Below are positions 56,966-64,000 of a stretch of DNA of 64,000 nt, in pieces. Made by a program: the position numbers and the translations under genes. How positions within the stretch are numbered: position 1 is the stretch's first letter; every line of letters starts with the position of its first letter. This DNA is from an uncultured Pelagibacteraceae bacterium (GTDB lineage Bacteria > Pseudomonadota > Alphaproteobacteria > Pelagibacterales > Pelagibacteraceae): the NCBI GenBank assembly GCA_902556905.1, contig CACDYK010000003.1, positions 1 to 64,000 on the forward strand, read 5' to 3'. Under the pieces are notes generated by a model. It had not been told where the DNA came from. It saw only the letters and a program-made list of their open reading frames with translations, and did no database searches.

Positions 56966-57822
56966 TTTTTTAAATAATCTCCATATGAACTTTTGGAATA
57001 TTTTAATATATTTTGTCTAAAAATTTTCTTGTTAATATATTTTTTTTTAAAAACTAATTCATGAATATTAGCAATGCTTTTTTTAAATTTTAATTGAAAA
57101 TCATAAACCTTTTTTGTAACTTTATAATAATCTTTATGACTACCTGCATCATACCAAAATATTTTTTTTGATAAGCTCAGAATGTTCATTTTATTCTTTT
57201 TAATATAAATATTATTTAAATCAGTAATTTCTAATTCACCTCTTTTTGAAAATTTAAGTTTTTTTGACTCTTTTACAGCTGAATTTGGATAAAAATATAA
57301 TCCTACTATTGCCTGATTAGAAATAAATTTTTTAGGTTTTTCGATTAATTTAATTAATTTATTTTTTTTGAAACTGGCTACTCCATATTTCTCTGGAAAT
57401 TTGACACTTTTAGAAAAAATAGTTGCATTCCTAGATATGAAAGCTTCATGCAACTTTTTAGAAATTTCATTATCATCTCCAAATATTATATTATCTCCTA
57501 ATATAAGACAAAAATCAGATTTTTTTAAAAATCGCTCAGCTAAAATAATTGCTTGAGCTATACCCTTGGGTTCTTTTTGAACTTTATAATCTATTAGAAT
57601 TCCTAATTCTTTACCATTCCCAAAAAGTTTTTTAAATAAATCAATATGTTCCACTGTTGATATGATTAATATTTCTTTAATACCTGAATTGATTAAAATT
57701 GATAATGGATAAAATATCATTGGCTTATCATAAATTGGCAGCAATTGTTTTGAGGTTGCAATTGTAAGGGGATACATCCTCGTACCTAGTCCACCTGCTA
57801 AAATAATACCTTTTCTAGACAT
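56962..57822 (-). CDS. rfbA: glucose-1-phosphate thymidylyltransferase
   Basis: A 286-residue RmlA making dTDP-glucose. GIILAGGLGTRMYPLT near 5-20 with TSKQLLPIYDKPMIFYPLS after it is the signature; LILGDNIIFG near 107-116 and EKYGVASF near 143-150 follow. GRGELEITDLN-like KRGELEITDLN and WYDAGSH are conserved. First step of the rhamnose pathway. Overlaps rfbD by 8 bases. Confidence 0.97.
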   Translation of the reverse strand: MSRKGIILAGGLGTRMYPLTIATSKQLLPIYDKPMIFYPLSILINSGIKEILIISTVEHIDLFKKLFGNGKELGILIDYKVQKEPKGIAQAIILAERFLKKSDFCLILGDNIIFGDDNEISKKLHEAFISRNATIFSKSVKFPEKYGVASFKKNKLIKLIEKPKKFISNQAIVGLYFYPNSAVKESKKLKFSKRGELEITDLNNIYIKKNKMNILSLSKKIFWYDAGSHKDYYKVTKKVYDFQLKFKKSIANIHELVFKKKYINKKIFRQNILKYSKSSYGDYLKK

Positions 57823-58723
57823 TAATATTATTTGTTATGATAAAATTTTCCAAATCTTCTTCCCAGCTTTCTATTTTTTCATTAAAATAACTTGAAAACT
57901 TACTTGTATTCATTTTAGAATTAATTGGTCTTTTAGCTAAATAAGAATTATTTACATTCTTGCTCATATATACTTTTCCTTTCATCAAATGATTTTTTTT
58001 ATTATCTTTAATCAATCTATTTATTAATGTATTCACAATTTCTACTCTATTTGATGGTAAAGACGGACACAAATTAAAAATTTCCTTTACAGAAACATTT
58101 TTATCTTCCAAAAAAAATAAAATTTTTTCTATTTTCTTTGCTATAAAATGTGTGCTTGTTATTGATCCTATTTCGTTATTAGTTATTGTAATATTATCTT
58201 TTCTTTTTATTTTCTCAATAATCTTGAGAACAAAATTATTTTTTTTATAAGAGCTGTAAACCCAAGACAATCTTAGTATGATAAATTTACAATTTGATCT
58301 AACTATTTTTTTTTCTCCATTCAGCTTTGTTACACCATAATAATTAATAGGATATGCGATGTCAGTTTCAGAATTAAAACCTTTAGTATTACCGCCATAT
58401 ACGTAATCTGTTGAAAAATGAATTAAAGTTGAATTTTTTTTTAAACATTGATTGGAAATTTCTTCTAGTGATAAATTGTTAACTTGATTTGCTTTATCTC
58501 TATATATTTCACTTCGCTCTACATCGGTAAAAGCTGCCGCATTTATTACTACTTCAGGCGAAAATTCTTCAAAAATTTTAATTATAGATTGTTTATTAGA
58601 TATATCGCAATAATTTTGATCATCTTTTAAATTTGTTAATATTTTTAAATCAAATTTTTTATCTAATACTTTTGAAATGGTTTGTCCAAGTTGTCCTTTA
58701 CCACCTAAAAGTAAAATTTTCAT
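57815..58723 (-). CDS. rfbD: dTDP-4-dehydrorhamnose reductase
   Basis: A 302-residue RmlD SDR. ILLLGGKGQLGQTI near 3-16, VINAAAFTDVERSE near 60-73, and STDYVYGGNTKGF near 104-116 with YYGVTKLNGE (YxxxK) near 128-137 define it. It overlaps the ligase gene upstream by 4 bases (ATGA). Completes dTDP-L-rhamnose with rfbB, rfbA and rfbC. Confidence 0.94.
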   Translation of the reverse strand: MKILLLGGKGQLGQTISKVLDKKFDLKILTNLKDDQNYCDISNKQSIIKIFEEFSPEVVINAAAFTDVERSEIYRDKANQVNNLSLEEISNQCLKKNSTLIHFSTDYVYGGNTKGFNSETDIAYPINYYGVTKLNGEKKIVRSNCKFIILRLSWVYSSYKKNNFVLKIIEKIKRKDNITITNNEIGSITSTHFIAKKIEKILFFLEDKNVSVKEIFNLCPSLPSNRVEIVNTLINRLIKDNKKNHLMKGKVYMSKNVNNSYLAKRPINSKMNTSKFSSYFNEKIESWEEDLENFIITNNINV

Positions 58724-59976
58724 TTTTTAAAATAAATTAAATTAAATTCTTTAAGAAAAAAAGATAATGAAAAAAATATGATCATTGAATTCCAATTGTT
58801 AAAAAAGTTACCATGGGATGAAATTGGAAAAATATTTATAAAAACAGATATCAATAAACAATACTTATGAGGTTCAATAATCCTAATCTTAAATATATGT
58901 TTAAAAATATTTGTACTTATCCATGTAAACAAACTAAATAAAAACATAAATCCCAAGACTCCTGTTTCTGCTAAAAGTTGCAAATAATAATTGTGTGGAT
59001 GTGTTGAACAATTATTAATACCAATACCCAATCCATATTCAGTTTTTGAACATAATAATCTAAAAAGATTCGGTCCAATTCCTAAAATTGGATTGTCAAA
59101 AAACATTTTTAACGATGTGATGTAATAATAAGTATGTCCAATAGAAAAAATATTAAAACTTGATAATTTATTAGAAGTATTAAAAATATCATCATATGTT
59201 TCTAATATTAATCTTTCATATAATTTTCCATTAAAGAAAAGAAATAATAATACAAAAAATATAAGAACACTGGTGAAAGCTATTTTTTTTTTAATATCAA
59301 AATTTAAAAAAAATAATAAACTCAACATGATGATTGATAAAATAACTGAAGTTCTTTCTCCTGAAATTATTATTCCAAGTAAAATGAGTATTAAAATTAA
59401 TGCTCCTAATTTTTTATCTAAATTAATTTTAAATATTAAATATAATATCAAAGGAAGTAATCTAAGCAAATAACCTCCTAAAATTTTTTCATCTCCAAAA
59501 AAGCTGCTAACTCTTTTTGAATCTATTCTTTGTATATTTAAAAAATAAATTTCATGAAGAAAAAATTGAATAAAAGCAAAAGATATTAAAAAAAATAGGG
59601 TTATTAATATGCTATATAAAAATAAGTTATAAAACTCTTTGTCAGCAACTTCTAGTATATATATTATTGCTAGCGTAAACAGCCCAAATCTTAAATGTAA
59701 AAAAGAACTTCTGGAGGAAGATAAAAAATGATCAGAAAAAAATGATGAAAGACATATTGTAAGAAAAAAAAAAAGATACATCAAAATTACTTTATTTTTT
59801 AAAATAAAAAATTTTTTTTCTGATATAAATTTTATTAAAATAAAAATTGATAAAATAAACACAATAATCTCTGGGATTAAAGGTCCGCTAATTAAAGCTG
59901 CGGGAAAAATAAGAATTAATATTTCAGATAATTTAATCTTTTTAAAGTTCAGTTTATCTATTGGGTTGTTCAACAT
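58720..59976 (-). CDS. O-antigen ligase/polymerase family membrane protein (Wzy/WaaL)
   Basis: A 418-residue polytopic protein with about ten or more hydrophobic helices. The Wzy_C-type periplasmic loop is near 305-345: GIGPNLFRLL then STHPHNYYLQLLAETGVLG, whose HPHN-x-E pattern is shared by O-antigen ligases and polymerases. Whether it ligates O-antigen to lipid A core or polymerises it is not decidable here. It lies between rfbB and rfbD and overlaps rfbB by 23 bases. Confidence 0.87.
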   Translation of the reverse strand: MLNNPIDKLNFKKIKLSEILILIFPAALISGPLIPEIIVFILSIFILIKFISEKKFFILKNKVILMYLFFFLTICLSSFFSDHFLSSSRSSFLHLRFGLFTLAIIYILEVADKEFYNLFLYSILITLFFLISFAFIQFFLHEIYFLNIQRIDSKRVSSFFGDEKILGGYLLRLLPLILYLIFKINLDKKLGALILILILLGIIISGERTSVILSIIMLSLLFFLNFDIKKKIAFTSVLIFFVLLFLFFNGKLYERLILETYDDIFNTSNKLSSFNIFSIGHTYYYITSLKMFFDNPILGIGPNLFRLLCSKTEYGLGIGINNCSTHPHNYYLQLLAETGVLGFMFLFSLFTWISTNIFKHIFKIRIIEPHKYCLLISVFINIFPISSHGNFFNNWNSMIIFFSLSFFLKEFNLIYFKK

Positions 59977-60940
59977 AGAATTTAATTGTATCCTTTAACC
60001 CATCGTAAAAGTTGATTTTAGTTTTCCAGCCAGTTAATTTCTTAATTTTACTTGAATTTATTGAATATCTTAAATCATGAGCTTTTCTATCTTTTACAAA
60101 TTTAACTTGATCAAAGTAACTTGATCTGTTTTTCTTTGGATACATTTCATCTAAAATCTTACAAATAAGTTTTACTAACTTAATGTTCTCAATTTCATAA
60201 TCACTTCCAATATTATAAGTTTCTCCAACTATGCCTTTATTAATTAATTTTATAATAGCTTCACAATGATCATTTACATGTATCCATTCTCTTGTGTTTT
60301 TTCCATCTCCATATATGGGAATGGTTTTTCCTTTTATTGAATTCAATATAATTTTTGGAATTAATTTTTCTTTATTCTGGTATCTTCCGTAATTATTTGA
60401 ACAGTTTGTAGTAATTATTGGTAAATCATAAGTTTTAAACCATGCTCTCGCAAACATGTCTCCAGCTGCTTTTGTTGCAGAGTAAGGGTTGTTAGGAAAA
60501 AATTTATTTGTTTCTCTAAATTTTGGTTGTTTTTTATTAAGTGACCCAAATACTTCATCTGTACTAATTTGAATAAATTTAAATTTTTTTTTTTTAATGT
60601 TGTTTAATTTTAAATAATAATTTTTAGAACAATTAAATAATTTAATTAATTGAATAATATTTGAGTCGATAAATTTGTTTGGATTTTTAATAGAATTATC
60701 TACGTGTGTTTCTGCTGCAAAATTTATTACCGTCGAAATCTCATATTTTTTAAAAATAGGAAATAAATTATCTCCAATTTTTTTTTTGTAATATATAATA
60801 TTTTTGATTTTAGAAATTTTATAATATTTATTGGCAGCATAAGTTTCACAATCTATTACAATAACTTTTTTATTTTTCTTTAAACAGTAATTAACAAAAT
60901 TTAAACCTATGAAACCAAGTCCCCCTGTTATTAGATACAT
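59954..60940 (-). CDS. rfbB: dTDP-glucose 4,6-dehydratase
   Basis: A 328-residue RmlB. TGGLGFIGLNFVNYC near 5-19, NFAAETHVDNSI near 85-96, ISTDEVFGSL near 125-134 (catalytic Asp-Glu), YSATKAAGDMFARAW near 154-168 and NCSNNYGRYQ are diagnostic. First gene of the minus-strand rhamnose group. Diverges from the 383-residue membrane protein across 49 bases. Confidence 0.96.
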   Translation of the reverse strand: MYLITGGLGFIGLNFVNYCLKKNKKVIVIDCETYAANKYYKISKIKNIIYYKKKIGDNLFPIFKKYEISTVINFAAETHVDNSIKNPNKFIDSNIIQLIKLFNCSKNYYLKLNNIKKKKFKFIQISTDEVFGSLNKKQPKFRETNKFFPNNPYSATKAAGDMFARAWFKTYDLPIITTNCSNNYGRYQNKEKLIPKIILNSIKGKTIPIYGDGKNTREWIHVNDHCEAIIKLINKGIVGETYNIGSDYEIENIKLVKLICKILDEMYPKKNRSSYFDQVKFVKDRKAHDLRYSINSSKIKKLTGWKTKINFYDGLKDTIKFYVEQPNR

Positions 60941-60989
60941 AATTTTAGGATATTAATTTATTTATAATATATTTACAGCAATAGTTGAT

Positions 60990-62141
60990 ATGATTATATT
61001 ATTAAATATCATGGATTTTTCAAAAAATACAATACTAAATTATATTATTTCTAAAAAATATATATTTACTATCATTTTTATAATACTGACGTGTCTTAAT
61101 TACATAATAGTAGATAAAACGTGGATGCACAAATTTATGTATGTAAAATATTTATCACTTTCAAAAGACTTATCACAATTACATATTAAACATAGAGAAA
61201 ATATAATTGATATCTTTGCTAGTTCTTTTAACAGAAACAATTCAAACCCTAACCTTAGAATTCAAAATTTAAAAAATTCATATGATATTAAATTATCTTT
61301 TTTTGGTTCACTAGATAATGATGAGGTAAACAAATTAATTGATGATCAGGTCAATAAAACTATTTTAGATGTTAAAGATAGAGTGTTAAACAATTTGAAT
61401 TTTATTCAAAATATAAAATTTCCAATATGGGCTGATGATTTAACTAATTTAGAAATAGAAGAACAAACAAGATTTATTAATCAACTTTCAGAAAAAATTA
61501 AATCTAACATAGATAATTATGAAAAAATTATAATAAATATTATAAATAAGAATAGTGAGCAAATTAATGAAATGGAAAATAGTCGATTTGATAAAAAAAG
61601 TATGCTTAATTTTATAATCCGTACTAAAAATTTTCATAAAGATTTAGAAAAAATTTATTTTTTATTAGATGATGAAAATGTAAAACTAAAAGATTATAAT
61701 CTTTCAACATTCCAAGCATCTAGATCACATATTCAATTATTGCAGGAACTATCAATTTGTAAATTTAAAGATTCAACGTCATACCAAACTGAGATTATAC
61801 CCATGTTTTTTCCAAATATAGTTGATGCAAAGAACCTATGCAAATTACAGCAAAATCTGTTTACATCTTCCTTGGATTATTTTTATTACGTCTACACTTT
61901 AAAAAATATCATTAATACTAAAAATAATTTTTATTTAAAATCAATTGAAAAAATTGAAACAAGTTGGAAAAATGAAAATATAATTGATTATGATAATGAG
62001 ATGTATTATGAAATAGAACGTATTGGGCCATCAAATATGTTGATTATAATAATTAGTATATTTAATTCATTAGTGTTTACGGTTATTTTAAGTTTACTTT
62101 TAATAAACCTAAATAATAAATCAAATATCTTTAAAAATTGA
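60990..62141 (+). CDS. uncharacterised protein with terminal membrane helices (Wzz-like topology)
   Basis: A 383-residue protein that I do not recognise. Hydrophobic helices lie near residues 25-45 and 351-374. The roughly 300 residues between are polar, helical and Asn/Lys/Ile-rich, with coiled-coil-like stretches about 120-250. This two-helix shape with a large periplasmic loop is that of polysaccharide chain-length regulators, but the usual Pro-rich motif before the second helix is absent, so the link is topology and context only. A start at the ATG 61011 is also possible. It overlaps the glycosyltransferase gene tail-to-tail by 21 bases. Confidence 0.7.
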   Translation: MIILLNIMDFSKNTILNYIISKKYIFTIIFIILTCLNYIIVDKTWMHKFMYVKYLSLSKDLSQLHIKHRENIIDIFASSFNRNNSNPNLRIQNLKNSYDIKLSFFGSLDNDEVNKLIDDQVNKTILDVKDRVLNNLNFIQNIKFPIWADDLTNLEIEEQTRFINQLSEKIKSNIDNYEKIIINIINKNSEQINEMENSRFDKKSMLNFIIRTKNFHKDLEKIYFLLDDENVKLKDYNLSTFQASRSHIQLLQELSICKFKDSTSYQTEIIPMFFPNIVDAKNLCKLQQNLFTSSLDYFYYVYTLKNIINTKNNFYLKSIEKIETSWKNENIIDYDNEMYYEIERIGPSNMLIIIISIFNSLVFTVILSLLLINLNNKSNIFKN

Positions 62142-63170
62142 GTTCCACTTATTTAATTCTGCAGTATCAGAAAACTTACTATTAGCAATTTCTCTCAATT
62201 GTTTGCCTAATATTTGAATATCATTTTTATTGTTTAAAAAAAAGTTGATAAATTTAACCCAATCTTTTTTTTCATTACACAATAGATTTATACCTGAAAC
62301 TTCATTTGATAATTTCATAGCTGGAGTAGCACTTGCAAGAACTGGTAAGCCCAACCTCCACATCAAATGAAGTTTGTTTGCTGGTTTATGAGCATACATT
62401 CCATTTATTGGATCTACCACAGGAATTAACCCTATATCACATTTTGATGCAACTTCAGATAAATTTTTATTGTTCCAGTCATATAAAAAAACATTTTTTG
62501 AATTGTTAAATAGTTTTTTTATTTTTTTATTTGTATTATTATATAAGTTTACGCCTGAGAAAATTTTCATTTTCTTGTCAGTAACAAAAAATAAATTAAT
62601 TAGATCTTTTTTTAAAAACTCATTTAATAAAGGCAAAATATTATTAAATGAACTAATATTTCCTGCTTGGCCCTCCCAAAATAAATTTAATTTATTTAAA
62701 TCTTTTTCTGGATTAGAATTATTATCATAAACTACATCTTCTTCCTGCATATCAAGAATTATTTTTACATTTTTGCAATAATTTAATAATTTTTGTTTTT
62801 GAATTTCTGTTGTACAAATTACATAATCAGAATTAAAACAAACCCTTTTAAGTAATTTTTCATAATTCAAATTTAAATATATGTTTTGTTTTGTAATAAA
62901 TTTTCCTATACCACGAAATATTTTTCTTGTTGAAAGTTTTTCAAAAAGATAGGCATCACAAAAATCAAATATTAACTTTGTATTTTTTTTTTTAAAATTT
63001 GCCCAATAACTTAAGTCAGCATTTTGAGAAATAACAATATAATCATAGTTTTCCTCTTTATTGTATTGCTCAAAGTTAATCTTTTGCTTTTTAAAATAAC
63101 CATAAGCCCTTCTTCTGTCTCCAGGTGCAGAAAAATTTTTTGACATTGGTACATAAGCAATTTTTTTCAT
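62121..63170 (-). CDS. glycosyltransferase (GT4-like)
   Basis: A 349-residue protein with a two-domain GT-B feel. The C-terminal half has IGLIPVVDPINGMYAHKPANKLHLMWRLGLPVLAS near 252-286, resembling the nucleotide-binding region of group 1 glycosyltransferases (E-x7-E position is replaced by a polar/hydrophobic stretch). LFWEGQAGNISSF near 163-175 starts the second domain. Donor and acceptor unknown. Four bases after the asparagine synthase-like gene. Confidence 0.75.
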   Translation of the reverse strand: MKKIAYVPMSKNFSAPGDRRRAYGYFKKQKINFEQYNKEENYDYIVISQNADLSYWANFKKKNTKLIFDFCDAYLFEKLSTRKIFRGIGKFITKQNIYLNLNYEKLLKRVCFNSDYVICTTEIQKQKLLNYCKNVKIILDMQEEDVVYDNNSNPEKDLNKLNLFWEGQAGNISSFNNILPLLNEFLKKDLINLFFVTDKKMKIFSGVNLYNNTNKKIKKLFNNSKNVFLYDWNNKNLSEVASKCDIGLIPVVDPINGMYAHKPANKLHLMWRLGLPVLASATPAMKLSNEVSGINLLCNEKKDWVKFINFFLNNKNDIQILGKQLREIANSKFSDTAELNKWNSIFKDI

Positions 63171-63174
63171 TTTT

Positions 63175-64000
63175 TCATATTAAGAAACTTCTAACCCACA
63201 AATCATAATTAATAATTTGCCAAAGTTTAAATGAATTATCAAATTTTTTTGAATAAAACATATTGACATAAGAATTAACTTTTTTCTTGTCTAATCCAAA
63301 ATCATATACAGGAGTTGATTTTAGCATTTCATCAACATAATTTTTAAAACTAATACTATACAGCCAATCTGTCTGCGGACTGTTTATATGTTTTTTACTT
63401 TTATTGTCATCGTATATTTTCCTTAATAGAATTTTATTTTTTTTTTTATTTAAAAATAACTTGTCAGAAAATTTAAAAGACAATTCAATTAACTTATGAT
63501 CAAGAAATGGATACCTTAGTTCAATTGACTGGTTCATACTAAATCTATCAGAAAATCTAAAATTCCTAGGTAATTTAGAAATTGCAATATCAACATATCT
63601 AGCATTATCTAGAAATTTTTGTGATGGAGACTCAATTTTTGTGTTAAATTTCTTTGAATAAAAATTTTTTGACATGATATCTTTATTAAAAGGTAAGGTA
63701 TCATCTATAGCTCTATTAATATAATCTAATGAAAATTGTTTCCCTTGATTGACATTCAGATATTTTGAATAACCTCCAAAAATTTCGTCAGCTCCATCAG
63801 CTGATAAAGAAACATTATGATTCTTTTTTTTTGAATATCTCAACAACTCCCCCTGAAAAAAAGTATTTGGGCCTCCCCATGGCATTTCTTGCTCTTTTTG
63901 AACTCTTAACATTTCAGAAATAAAATTTTTAACATCAAATCTATTTTTATAATGGGGTATGTTTAATGTTTTTTTGAATAATGAAACTTCATCTTTTAAA
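63175..64000 (-). CDS. asnB: asparagine synthase-like protein, 5' end beyond the window
   Basis: The C-terminal part of an AsnB-type enzyme. The open frame continues from the ATG at 63912 without a stop to the right edge, so the start is outside the window. SLSADGADEIFGGYSKYL, the synthetase motif following the ATP site, is visible, as is SIELRYPFLDHKLIEL (RxPFLD). The glutaminase domain is not in view. In polysaccharide loci such enzymes often amidate sugar carboxyl groups rather than make free asparagine; which applies is unknown. Confidence 0.88.
   Translation of the reverse strand, partial: LKDEVSLFKKTLNIPHYKNRFDVKNFISEMLRVQKEQEMPWGGPNTFFQGELLRYSKKKNHNVSLSADGADEIFGGYSKYLNVNQGKQFSLDYINRAIDDTLPFNKDIMSKNFYSKKFNTKIESPSQKFLDNARYVDIAISKLPRNFRFSDRFSMNQSIELRYPFLDHKLIELSFKFSDKLFLNKKKNKILLRKIYDDNKSKKHINSPQTDWLYSISFKNYVDEMLKSTPVYDFGLDKKKVNSYVNMFYSKKFDNSFKLWQIINYDLWVRSFLI

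Larger units (their letters stand above)
48640..64000. other. surface polysaccharide (hypervariable) region, left part
   Basis: From just upstream of the 5S promoter to the right edge almost every gene is for nucleotide sugars, glycan modification or membrane assembly. Gene direction switches often, coding sequence is even richer in Lys/Asn/Ile/Phe, and long A or T runs are frequent. This fits the SAR11 hypervariable region that, as I recall, lies between the 5S and the 23S genes and carries envelope glycan genes. The true extent cannot be seen because it continues past the window. Confidence 0.7.

Overview
This window is a very AT-rich, gene-dense piece of an alphaproteobacterial chromosome. 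It most resembles the SAR11 clade (Pelagibacterales, 'Candidatus Pelagibacter' type). The evidence is near-zero intergenic spacing with many ATGA or TTGA stop/start overlaps, a circularly permuted two-piece tmRNA, ThyX instead of ThyA, a three-gene pntAA-pntAB-pntB locus, a TrcR/DUF1013 gene, an alphaproteobacterial tol-pal-cpoB-tilS-ftsH-folP-glmM order, and a lone 5S rRNA beside a cell-surface polysaccharide region. No insertion sequence, prophage or CRISPR array was seen, and no gene-free stretch exceeds 300 bases. The longest gaps hold the tmRNA (3377-3675), 153 bases at 51899-52051 in which I see nothing distinct, and 114 bases at 10099-10212 with a likely promoter.

Layout. 44-3376 (minus): thyX followed by an SxtJ-like membrane protein, a 49-residue DUF5989 peptide and a NodU/CmcH carbamoyltransferase. 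3421-3676 (plus): the permuted tmRNA. 3676-10098 (minus): sppA-glyQ-glyS-ppdK. 10213-12966: ispB (with a frameshift), pdxH and aroC. 12974-15992 (minus): xseB-ispA-dxs, the entry to isoprenoid synthesis. 16013-20479 (plus): a threonylcarbamoyl-AMP synthase, an ABC exporter pair, rluD and rpoH, with tRNA-Arg(UCG) on the minus strand. 20476-36396 (minus): a long run of housekeeping genes: coiled-coil protein, zapA, fau, ymdB, yebC, RuvC-like resolvase, tolQRAB, pal, cpoB, tilS, ftsH, folP, glmM, thiD, purA. 36450-44706 (plus): central carbon genes tkt-gap-pgk-fba, then thiE, efp, suhB, rpmE, trcR, rpsU and initiator tRNA. 44715-48594 (minus): 5S rRNA, rpmJ, a tiny cytochrome oxidase subunit IV-like peptide, pntAA-pntAB-pntB and a small transaldolase.

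From about 48640 to the right edge the content changes to surface polysaccharide genes: sugar epimerases and reductases, methyltransferases, a CDP-hexose cassette with a C-methyltransferase, a complete dTDP-rhamnose set (rfbBDAC) interrupted by an O-antigen ligase/polymerase, a glycosyltransferase, an asparagine synthase-like enzyme that runs off the window, and two poorly characterised membrane-anchored proteins. This matches, as I recall it, the SAR11 hypervariable region next to the 5S gene.

How the genes fit together. ppdK, fba, gap, pgk, tkt and tal support gluconeogenic and pentose carbon flow. PntAB supplies NADPH. Dxs, IspA and IspB lead to prenyl chains for quinones and membrane carriers. 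The Tol-Pal-CpoB system and ZapA serve division and envelope integrity. FtsH has a good match to an RpoH promoter upstream, and rpoH itself lies about 6 kb away. The most noteworthy points are the permuted tmRNA, the ispB poly-A frameshift, the 5S-L36-Pnt transcription unit, the RuvC-like gene standing alone in the usual ruvCAB position, and the branched-sugar cassette lacking its expected 4,6-dehydratase.
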